A DNA stretch of 46,433 bases, taken from NCBI GenBank assembly GCA_964388155.1, contig CAYLYH010000020.1, forward strand, positions 1 through 46,433, in the 5' to 3' direction. The notes under the pieces are model-generated. The model was not told the DNA's origin, did not search any database, and worked only from the letters and a program-made list of their open reading frames with translations. The DNA is from JACNKV01 sp964388155. Lineage in GTDB: Bacteria; Fidelibacterota; Marinisomatia; Marinisomatales; JACNKV01. Positions 25,824 to 32,663 of this stretch are shown here, piece by piece (the first letter of the stretch is position 1; each line of letters opens with the position of its first letter). Made by a program: the position numbers and the translations under genes.

Positions 25824-26447
25824 TTACTTATGACCTTCTTTACCGGTCACATCTTCAATTGCATTGACGGCTGCCCGCCATGCAATATCAATATCTCTTT
25901 CTTCTCCACCTAAATAAATTCTGCCGAAACTTCCAAAGGATCGCACCTCCAAAATATTGATTTCAGCAGCTTTCTCCGCTTCGTTTGCTGCCAATGCAGC
26001 GTAGGCAGCGGGCTGGACTTCCATTACAAAAAGCGTTTGTCCCGGAGTAATCATGTTTCCATGACGCATCCTATTGATTAATTGTGTTTGATGATCATCC
26101 ACTCTGCGAATGACTTGCTTCGAATAAATTTTTGGTTTCCACCGGTCACTTTCTGTTAAATCCAACGCCTCCAAAATCGCCTGCCCTGCTTGACGAACAT
26201 CTGCTTGAGATTCTGAATGTATCTCCAACATACCATAAAGTCGTTCGACAATTTGCATCCCCGGTGTAACATGCGTTGATTTTAAGGCAATATCCGTGAT
26301 TCGGTTGATCTCAATCCCGGGGGATATTTCCACATAAAGTGATGCCATCCCTGCGATGGGTAAAAATCCTTTTGCCACCGTTCCTAAGAAGGCAGCATAT
26401 TGCGGTTGAAGTTTATCTAAAAATACATAAGCTCTGAGGTCTACCAT
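25824..26447 (-). CDS. BMC-T shell protein, double-stacking (CsoS1D/EutL-like permuted) type
   Basis: 207 residues with two circularly permuted BMC domains. The start VDLRAYVFLDKLQPQYAAF and the block FLPIAGMASLYVEISPGIEI match trimeric shell proteins that stack in pairs with gated pores, such as CsoS1D and the Haliangium T2/T3 proteins (recalled similarity). The second domain has NRMRHGNMITPGQTLFVME and AALAANEAEKAAEIN. Such tiles are proposed large-metabolite airlocks. GGAGAACG upstream is the ribosome-binding site. It precedes BMC-H by 26 bases. Confidence 0.92.
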   Translation of the reverse strand: MVDLRAYVFLDKLQPQYAAFLGTVAKGFLPIAGMASLYVEISPGIEINRITDIALKSTHVTPGMQIVERLYGMLEIHSESQADVRQAGQAILEALDLTESDRWKPKIYSKQVIRRVDDHQTQLINRMRHGNMITPGQTLFVMEVQPAAYAALAANEAEKAAEINILEVRSFGSFGRIYLGGEERDIDIAWRAAVNAIEDVTGKEGHK

Positions 26448-26574
26448 TTTCGTTCTCCATTTTGTTTGATTTGTTAGTCGCGAAGTTCGCTAAGAACCGC
26501 GAAAGATTATTTAGTAAATACACGTTTTTGCCATACTCTCTTTTGGGCGTTTTTTTGGTCTTAGTGGCTAAAAC
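26448..26574. repeat. Intercistronic gap with dispersed repeat family B
   Basis: After the BMC-T ribosome-binding site, 26472-26505 reads AGTCGCGAAGTTCGCTAAG then AACCGCGAAAG, containing a CGCGAA...TTCGC inverted pair. A similar wording (CACGTCTTTGCTCCGTGG, ACTTTGCGG) is seen at 38395-38440. There is no gene. Confidence 0.45.
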
Positions 26575-27972
26575 TCAATTTGACATTGTGACAGATTTTG
26601 CTTCCCGGATGATTTTAATCCCGGCACTCGCACCAATACGTGTCGCTCCTGCTGCGACCATTTCTTTCATATCATCTAAGGATTTAATTCCACCGGCTGC
26701 TTTGATGCCCATCCCCGCCTGTCCGGCAATTTGGTTCATCAATGAAACATCCTCAACTGTTGCGCCATGTGGGCCAAATCCGGTGGATGTCTTTACATAA
26801 TGTGCCCGTGCCTTTTTTGTAAGTTGAATCGCTCTCACTTTTTCATCATCTGTTAAATAAGCAGCTTCGATGATGACTTTACAAATCGCGCTACCGTCTA
26901 CACAGGCTTCCCGTACACCACGGATATCTCTGTAAACCAAATCATCATTTCCACTTTTTAAGGCGCCTACATTGATGACCATATCAATTTCTGTTGCTCC
27001 GTCACGAATTGCCTGTCTGGTCTCCATCGCCTTGATTTCTGACCGATGTGCACCGGATGGAAATCCAACGACAGTGCAAACGTTCACATCCGTCCCTTTA
27101 AGTTCTTCCGCGGCCAGTTTCACATAGCTTGGACTTATACACACGGATGCAAAATGATACTCTTTTGCCTCTGCGCAAATTCGCTTGATATCCTCTTCGG
27201 TTGCATCGGGTTTAAGAATCGTATGATCGATGCATTTTGCAATATCACTGGGTACGCTCTCACAATTGGTCCCATTATGAACCCCTATTCGTGATACCCC
27301 GAAATCCATAAATTGACGAAGCGTCTCAGGTTTTCTGTCAATGTGGATTCCACAGCGGCAAACCATTTCTGAATTACCATTTTCATGATGATGGTCATGG
27401 TCCGCTTGCGGAGGTATATGCATCAATTCTTTGACTTTCCCGGCAATCTTTGTCAAATCTTCGGTTGAAATATTCATCGAAGCTTTCTCCTTCTCTTTCG
27501 AATAGTGAGTGTGTTCTTTTGCAGCGATATTATCCAGGCTGTCTATCATTCCCACCCGCCGTAAATGGCGTTCTGCTGTACATTCATGTTCTAAAAACGT
27601 ATCAACAACTTGGTTCGCAAGCGGTGGACCGATGAGCCCTGCACCCAGCGTCAACACATTCGCATTGTTGTGCACACGGGCATTTTTTGCACTGGATATA
27701 TCATAACAAAGAGCGGCTCTGACTCCTTTAATTTTATTGGCGACCATGGATGAACCAATCCCGGCACCGTCAACGATAATTCCGATATCGGCTTTCCCTT
27801 CTGAAATATGCATTGCAACTTTCTTGGCAAAATCTGGATAATCGACGGAATCTTTACTGTCCGTACCAAGGTCGATCACATCAAAACCTTTTCCAATAAG
27901 ATGACCTTTGATACTTATTTTCAGATCATAACCACCATGATCACAACCCAGAGCTATACGTTTATCATTCAT
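26575..27972 (-). CDS. RpiB/LacAB-family isomerase fused to deoxyribose-phosphate aldolase (DeoC)
   Basis: 465 residues from the ATG at 27970-27972, chosen for GAAGAG eight bases upstream; it starts five bases after the regulator stop. Residues 1-150 are an RpiB/LacA domain (LGCDHGGYDLKISIKGHL, HNNANVLTLG), in which the catalytic-Cys loop reads VD68GAGIG. Residues 166-184 are an amphipathic helix, 191-210 a His-rich and C-x-C stretch (DHDHHHEN, C205-R-C207), and 228-465 a complete class I DeoC with D330, Schiff-base K394 (VKTSTGFG) and K424 (IKAAGGIK). DeoC splits 2-deoxyribose-5-phosphate into glyceraldehyde-3-phosphate and acetaldehyde. The role of the isomerase domain is unclear. Confidence 0.92.
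   Translation of the reverse strand: MNDKRIALGCDHGGYDLKISIKGHLIGKGFDVIDLGTDSKDSVDYPDFAKKVAMHISEGKADIGIIVDGAGIGSSMVANKIKGVRAALCYDISSAKNARVHNNANVLTLGAGLIGPPLANQVVDTFLEHECTAERHLRRVGMIDSLDNIAAKEHTHYSKEKEKASMNISTEDLTKIAGKVKELMHIPPQADHDHHHENGNSEMVCRCGIHIDRKPETLRQFMDFGVSRIGVHNGTNCESVPSDIAKCIDHTILKPDATEEDIKRICAEAKEYHFASVCISPSYVKLAAEELKGTDVNVCTVVGFPSGAHRSEIKAMETRQAIRDGATEIDMVINVGALKSGNDDLVYRDIRGVREACVDGSAICKVIIEAAYLTDDEKVRAIQLTKKARAHYVKTSTGFGPHGATVEDVSLMNQIAGQAGMGIKAAGGIKSLDDMKEMVAAGATRIGASAGIKIIREAKSVTMSN
27475..27492 (-). promoter_or_regulatory. Internal Shine-Dalgarno and ATG inside the RpiB-DeoC gene
   Basis: On the coding strand AAGGAG (27492-27487) lies nine bases before an in-frame ATG (27477-27475), residue 166 of the fusion. 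Initiation here would give a 300-residue protein starting with the putative encapsulation helix followed by complete DeoC. This is the best ribosome-binding site in the gene, better than that of the full-length start. Confidence 0.55.
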
Positions 27973-27977
27973 AATAT

Positions 27978-28925
27978 TTACTCTTCTAATAATTTTTCTG
28001 CTATCCATTCATCGGTTATCAGGCAATTAAACCATTTTCCCCTAAGTCCGGCTTGAATAGCGCTTAATTTATCTTTACCGCCGGCGACCGCAATCGCATA
28101 TTCCTTGGCTTTTAAATCATTTAACTCAATCCCGATCGTGCGTTGATCCAATCCCCGTGATGCTATTTCACCATCCAGATTAAGAATACGTGAACAAATA
28201 TCTCCAACCGCACCTTGATTAATTAAATCGTCAACTTCTTTTTTATTGAAATAATCAGCTTTTACTAACACAGAGTCATGACTGAAAGACCCGATGGTGA
28301 ATACGGCGATTTTTGCTTCTTTAGCGAACTGAAGCGTCCGGTTAATATTCCTGTCAGAAGTGATTGCTGTTTTTAAATCCGAACGATCAACAACCGCCGG
28401 GAGAGGTAGCAAATACGGTACTGCTTCATATTTTTCACCGATGCTTTTAGCGATCTCACTGGCATGTGTGTCATATTCGGCTCGGGATATCCCACCATTC
28501 AACTGGACAACAATACTGTTTTTTATCGGTTGTTTTTTCAATTGACGGGCAACTTCCTGCATCGTCGTTCCCCAGGATATGCCAAGAATCATTTTTTCAT
28601 GATTAATCTGGTCTAAAAAAATAACAGTAGCTTTTCCAAGTCTTGCTTTTATTGTTGCCGGATTTTTATGCGTGGGAACAACTATTACCTTTTTAAGCCC
28701 GTATTTTTCACCTATATTTTTTTCTAAGCGTGAACCGGATTCTTTTGGATCGACTACCTTGATTTGGACAATCCCAACATCCTGTGCTTTTTGCAGTAAT
28801 CGTGACACTCCCGGTCGGGATATCCCGAATTTTTCGGCGATCTCTTGTTGCGTGAACCCGTGCTCGTAATATAAGCGGGCGGTCTCTACCAAAAGCGATA
28901 TGTTGTCTTTTTCAGTGTTTTTCAT
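27978..28925 (-). CDS. SorC/DeoR-type sugar-phosphate-responsive transcription regulator
   Basis: 315 residues. The N-terminal helix-turn-helix is at about 23-45 (GFTQQEIAEKFGISRPGVSRLL). From about 60 it has the SorC sugar-binding domain with LGISWGTTMQEVARQL and VVQLNGG, as in Bacillus DeoR and CggR, whose effectors are phosphorylated sugars. It is the first gene of the BMC operon, ending five bases before the RpiB-DeoC start. Repression relieved by deoxyribose-5-phosphate or a related sugar phosphate is a reasonable inference. There is no Shine-Dalgarno, and the start follows the predicted transcription start directly. Confidence 0.9.
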   Translation of the reverse strand: MKNTEKDNISLLVETARLYYEHGFTQQEIAEKFGISRPGVSRLLQKAQDVGIVQIKVVDPKESGSRLEKNIGEKYGLKKVIVVPTHKNPATIKARLGKATVIFLDQINHEKMILGISWGTTMQEVARQLKKQPIKNSIVVQLNGGISRAEYDTHASEIAKSIGEKYEAVPYLLPLPAVVDRSDLKTAITSDRNINRTLQFAKEAKIAVFTIGSFSHDSVLVKADYFNKKEVDDLINQGAVGDICSRILNLDGEIASRGLDQRTIGIELNDLKAKEYAIAVAGGKDKLSAIQAGLRGKWFNCLITDEWIAEKLLEE

Positions 28926-28962
28926 GTGAACAATTGTACTTGTGCTTATAACATCTGTTCAA
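28926..28962 (-). promoter_or_regulatory. Predicted BMC operon promoter with TGAACA/TGTTCA half-sites
   Basis: On the minus strand: -35 TTGAAC (28962-28957), an 18-base spacer, -10 TACAAT (28938-28933), then TGTTCAC and the regulator ATG. Half-sites TGAACA (28961-28956) and TGTTCA (28932-28927) form an inverted pair, one over the -35 and one between the -10 and the start codon, with centres 29 bases apart. SorC-family regulators bind such spaced half-sites as tetramers. The transcript would start at or one base before the ATG, so the mRNA would be leaderless. Confidence 0.5.
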
Positions 28963-29355
28963 GTTTAAACGTAGCACACTACCGGTGTCAAGGTTTTTTT
29001 GAAATATTTTTACCTTGGATATCACCTTTGAAGGTGGTGATGATAAAAACATGAGTAAGAACCAAAAACTAAACCAAAACCCACAAAACCACCTTCTAAA
29101 GATTGTCGCTTCATCTTTGAAAGATCGACTTTAAAACGGGAGCTTTGTAACTAAATCCCATTCGGGAAAACACTTGTATGTCCCCGTTTATAAATACTAA
29201 CTTTGCTTTGCTGTTATGAATAAAACATATCAAATTCAAATTTATACGATTGGGAACTATTCTACTAAGTATTTAAATTTTGTTTTCCAAAACATCTTTT
29301 TCGGTGTTGAAAAAAGAATTGTCCTGTCTAAAAAGCCTGGTAGGTTGCCACAAAT
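28963..29355. other. Gene-free region upstream of the BMC operon
   Basis: I find no convincing gene. Inverted repeats are CAAGGT/ACCTTG (28989-28994 and 29012-29017, across a T-rich loop) and CACCTT-TG-AAGGTG (29023-29036). A 27-codon frame at 29051-29134 (start MSKNQKLNQ) has no ribosome-binding site or recognisable content. Upstream operator sites for the BMC promoter could lie here. Confidence 0.4.
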
Positions 29356-29981
29356 ATGAAAAAACAACAAATATTAATTTTTTAATCTTCTCCCAAATTA
29401 TTTTTGCCCAGACAAATAATAATTTACCAAGTAAAGGTGTAAGTAGTGTAGGGTTGGCTTTTCCAAATACACAAATATCATTTTTTCTTGGAAAAGTATA
29501 TGCCAAATCCCCTGGTTGGTTTTGTGAAATAAGGACTGGTTTTGGTCCAAGTGAAGATGATATTTATGACCGGTCTGTCAAATGGGCTGAAGAAACACTT
29601 GGTGATTCAAAAGTTGATGAATCAACAGCATTTGCATCCTATTCAGGTGGTTTAACCTTTGGAATAAATACTACAACATCCATATATATTGGCGGTGGAA
29701 TCACAAAGGTAATGAATTACAATCAATATTATGATCCATTTGAAATATTAGGTAATGATGGGAAATACTGGATTGAAGATGATTCAGAAAATAGTATTGA
29801 ACCAAATCTTACTGCAGGTATTATGCTACACAATAAAAAATTTGGTAGTTATTTTGTAACATATGCTCTTTCTTTGAATATGTTACCTTTCAACTTTCAA
29901 CTTTCAACTTTCTGTAGGCACTCAATTCCCTTGGTAGCTAATTCATTTCGATGGCAGCCTAACCCTCACCGGACGGCTTAA
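29356..29981 (+). pseudogene. Broken outer-membrane/envelope protein gene, poly-A frameshift and repeat-derived C-terminus
   Basis: A frame through 29981 carries beta-rich, barrel-like sequence (ASYSGGLTFGINTTTSIYIGG and later GIMLHNKKFGSYFVTYALSL). A signal-peptide-like stretch NFLIFSQIIFAQT lies at its start, but the ATG at 29356-29358 followed by AAAAAA is one base out of frame; one more A would give MKKTTNINFLIFSQ and join them. The last 30 or so codons after NMLPF are CTTTCAA repeats and intergenic sequence, so the true C-terminus is lost. Function unknown. Phase variation at the A-tract, true decay or an assembly error could each explain it. Confidence 0.55.
29887..29912. repeat. CTTTCAA heptamer tandem repeat
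   Basis: Nearly four tandem copies of CTTTCAA. It marks the point where the preceding barrel-like reading frame stops resembling protein-coding sequence. Confidence 0.7.
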
Positions 29982-30025
29982 TCTGGTAGCATGATTTTAA
30001 GATTTTAGCAAAAATTAAAGATTTG

Positions 30026-30062
30026 TGTAACCAGCCTACGCCAAGGCTACGGCGGGCAGGCC
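30026..30062. repeat. GC-rich dispersed element (family C)
   Basis: AACCAGCCTACGCCAAGG then CTACGGCGGGCAGGCC, with CCTACGCC and GGCGGGCAGG wording shared with elements at 9753-9817, 35600-35642 and 45545-45600. It lies ten bases beyond the phosphohexomutase stop. Confidence 0.5.
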
Positions 30063-30072
30063 AGTGAGCTCG

Positions 30073-31422
30073 TTAAAAAGTTCTATCAAACAATTTTTTT
30101 ACATCATTAACTAATTGTTGAGCTTTGTCAGTCGTTTCCGCTTCGGCATAAATCCGCATGATGGGTTCGGTATTTGATTTTCTCAAGTGAACCCAGCTGG
30201 AATACCAGGTAAATTTCACGCCGTCAATCGTATTAATGTCCGCATCACCGTACAAGGCACGCATTTTCTGCAACACTTTTTCTACGTCAACATCCGTGAG
30301 AGATACTTTATCCTTTACGATCTCAAATTGCGGCAAAGCTAGTTTTATTTTACTCACCGGGTCAGGTGCTTGAGCCAATCTATTCAGCACTAAGGTTGCC
30401 GCCACCAGTGAATCCCGGCCTAAATGCGCTTCCTTCAAAATCACGCCACCGTTCCCTTCTCCGCCAAACAACGCCCCGATCTCTTCCATCTTATTCACCA
30501 CATTGATCTCTCCAACAGCAGCGCGTTCGACAACTACGCCATATTTTTCGGCCATCTTCTCCAAAACCATCGATGTGGACATATTCACGACGAACGGTTC
30601 TTTACGCCGGGTTGTCTTTAAATATCCCTCGCCTGCGATGGCAAGTGTGTATTCTTCTCCCAGTGGATGACCTTTCTCGTCGACGATGGCTAACCGGTCT
30701 GCATCAGGGTCAACGGCAAAACCAATATCCGCATAGTTATCAACAACAGCTTTAGAAAGGTCAGTCAAATTATGCGGGAGCGGTTCCGTACCGCGTACAA
30801 ACTCCCCCGTACGGTCGCAATGCAGTTCGATGACTTCGCATCCCAAGGCATCCAGCATCATCGGCAATGCCTCTGAACCGGCCGCATTCACGGCATCGAT
30901 CACAACTTTAAAATGTCGTTTTCGGATAGCGTTGCTGTCAATACATTTCAAACTGACATTATGGATAACATGTTTTTGGATGGCATTATTTTCCATCAAA
31001 ATCATTCCGTGGTGTTTGGCTGGGACGGATTTTGGATTTTCATCAACACGATTAAATAATGTCTCACACTGTCCGGGGTGAAAAAATGTTCCGTCTTCAC
31101 GAACAAATTTGAACCCGTTCCATTTTGCCGGATTATGGCTGGCCGTGATGATAACGCCCCCGACAGCTTCCGTTCGTTCAACCATAAATTGAATCGTTGG
31201 TGTGGGAACAAGCCCGCAGACAATTACATCCCTGCCGTGAGCAGATAACTCTTCAACGAAAGCGTGCATTAAATACTCACCTGAAGGACGGCCATCCATG
31301 CCGACCATAATAACGCCGGAGGAAAGAATGTTATGAAGAGAACGCGCATAGATTTGCGCCGTGGATTCAGTTAAATGTGTGTCGGTAATTCCGCGAACAC
31401 CGGATATACTTCGAATAATCAT
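30073..31422 (-). CDS. Phosphohexomutase (phosphoglucosamine/phosphomannomutase family)
   Basis: 449 residues, full-length alpha-D-phosphohexomutase. Catalytic phosphoserine S95 in TASHNPAKWNG, Mg-binding loop D238-P-D240-A-D242-R, sugar-specificity loop GGEGNGG and a C-terminal phosphate-binding segment SNTEPIMRIYAEA. The GEGNGG loop and length suit GlmM-like or phosphomannomutase activity; exact specificity (glucosamine-1-P, mannose-1-P or glucose-1-P) cannot be decided here. It starts about 12 bases after the U-tract of the rpsU terminator and has no Shine-Dalgarno, so it either uses read-through or a promoter overlapping the terminator. Confidence 0.9.
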   Translation of the reverse strand: MIIRSISGVRGITDTHLTESTAQIYARSLHNILSSGVIMVGMDGRPSGEYLMHAFVEELSAHGRDVIVCGLVPTPTIQFMVERTEAVGGVIITASHNPAKWNGFKFVREDGTFFHPGQCETLFNRVDENPKSVPAKHHGMILMENNAIQKHVIHNVSLKCIDSNAIRKRHFKVVIDAVNAAGSEALPMMLDALGCEVIELHCDRTGEFVRGTEPLPHNLTDLSKAVVDNYADIGFAVDPDADRLAIVDEKGHPLGEEYTLAIAGEGYLKTTRRKEPFVVNMSTSMVLEKMAEKYGVVVERAAVGEINVVNKMEEIGALFGGEGNGGVILKEAHLGRDSLVAATLVLNRLAQAPDPVSKIKLALPQFEIVKDKVSLTDVDVEKVLQKMRALYGDADINTIDGVKFTWYSSWVHLRKSNTEPIMRIYAEAETTDKAQQLVNDVKKLFDRTF

Positions 31423-31433
31423 GGTCTGAAAAT

Positions 31434-31464
31434 AAAAAAGGCTCGGGAAATCCCGAACCTTTTT
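31434..31464 (-). terminator. Intrinsic terminator after rpsU
   Basis: On the minus strand, GGTTCGGGA pairs with TCCCGAGCC (31459-31440) and is followed by six U residues. It lies 22 bases after the rpsU stop. A T-run on the other side makes it potentially bidirectional. Confidence 0.85.
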
Positions 31465-31485
31465 CTCTACAAATAATGTATTTAT

Positions 31486-31683
31486 TTACTGGGCTGCGTA
31501 CCGGGCAAATCGAGCTAGGCGGCGCATGGTTTTCTTCCGTGAAACGCGTTTTTCATCGCTGGGCTTCACGTAGAAAGATTTCTTCTTCAGTTCACGAAGG
31601 ACACCGGCTCTCTCCCACTTCTTTTTGAAACGGCGTAATGCTCGTTCAAGCTGTTCTCCTTCTCTGACAGTTACTTCTACCAT
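31486..31683 (-). CDS. rpsU: 30S ribosomal protein S21
   Basis: 65 residues, usual bS21 length: VEVTVREGEQLERALRRFKKKW then Arg/Lys-rich helices with KKKSFYVKPSDEKR and RRLARFARYAAQ. It binds the 3' region of 16S rRNA and helps mRNA selection. A strong GGGAGGTGA lies nine bases upstream of the ATG. It follows rpoD by 28 bases; rpsU and rpoD are also linked, in reverse order, in the classical rpsU-dnaG-rpoD operon. A strong terminator follows. Confidence 0.97.
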   Translation of the reverse strand: MVEVTVREGEQLERALRRFKKKWERAGVLRELKKKSFYVKPSDEKRVSRKKTMRRLARFARYAAQ

Positions 31684-31711
31684 AATATTATGTCACCTCC
31701 CTCGTTCGGAT

Positions 31712-32566
31712 CTATCCTAAATACGTTCTTAATGCTTTGCTTCGAGAACGATGACGCAGTCGGCGAATGGCTTTTTCTTTAATCTGCCGGACACGTTCTC
31801 GTGTTAAATTAAATTCTTCCCCTATTTCATTTAATGTCAATGCGTAATCTCGTTCAATGCCAAAGTACATTTTTATAACTTGACGTTCTCTGTCTTTCAG
31901 TGTTTCTAATGCCTGTTTGATTTCGTCTTTCAACGAGTCCGACATCAAGGATTCATCCGGGGATGTTTGCTTGTCGTCTTCAATGACATCAATCAGAGAG
32001 TTTTTCTCGCCCTCCCTAAACGGGGCATTCAACGAATGATGCCTTCTTGAAATACGCATCGCATCAATCACTTCAACACCAGTCATCTCAAGTTGACGTC
32101 CAAGCTCTTCTTCGTTAGGACTTCTTTCAATCTCCGCTTCAAGTTTCTCAGCAGTTTTTGTGATCTTACTGATTGTCCCAACCCTATTCAACGGAAGTCG
32201 GACAATGCGAGAATGTTCAGCAAGTGCCTGTAAAATCGATTGGCGAATCCACCATACAGCATACGAAATAAATTTAAATCCGCGAGTTTCATCAAACCTG
32301 CCGGCAGCCTTAATTAATCCTAAATTTCCCTCGTTAATCAAATCTGTAAGGGGAAGTCCCTGTCCCTGATAATCTTTGGCAACCGAAACGACAAAACGCA
32401 AATTTGCTTCCGTCAATTTTTTTAAAGCAGGCATACTTCCCTTTTTAATCAATTGGGCACATATAACCTCATCCGCCGGTTTCAGCGGTTCATACTGGCC
32501 GATCTCTTCGAGATATCGGCTCAGACTACGATTGGATTCATTTATTGCTCTAGCTGCTCTTGCCAT
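31712..32566 (-). CDS. rpoD: RNA polymerase primary sigma factor, short RpoD/SigA type
   Basis: 284 residues. Region 1.2 (SLSRYLEEIGQYEPLKPADE), region 2 (NLRFVVSVAKDYQGQGLPLTDLINEGNLGL, in two blocks) with the -10-binding YAVWWIRQSI, region 3 and region 4 with the -35-binding NLTRERVRQIKEKA are present. Region 1.1 and the non-conserved insert of proteobacterial RpoD are absent, which is normal for primary sigma factors in Bacteroidota and related FCB lineages. AAGGAG five bases before the ATG is an ideal ribosome-binding site. It directs housekeeping transcription. Confidence 0.93.
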   Translation of the reverse strand: MARAARAINESNRSLSRYLEEIGQYEPLKPADEVICAQLIKKGSMPALKKLTEANLRFVVSVAKDYQGQGLPLTDLINEGNLGLIKAAGRFDETRGFKFISYAVWWIRQSILQALAEHSRIVRLPLNRVGTISKITKTAEKLEAEIERSPNEEELGRQLEMTGVEVIDAMRISRRHHSLNAPFREGEKNSLIDVIEDDKQTSPDESLMSDSLKDEIKQALETLKDRERQVIKMYFGIERDYALTLNEIGEEFNLTRERVRQIKEKAIRRLRHRSRSKALRTYLG

Positions 32567-32663
32567 GTGTACTCCTTGAATATTCGTTCAAGATTAGCCT
32601 GAAAAGTTACACATTTTTTTAAATATAACACAAAGTATTGAATAAATATGTTGAATGTTTTGT

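Noticed and set aside
29051..29134. Small frame MSKNQKLNQNPQ...
   Set aside because: 27 codons, no ribosome-binding site, no similarity I can recognise.
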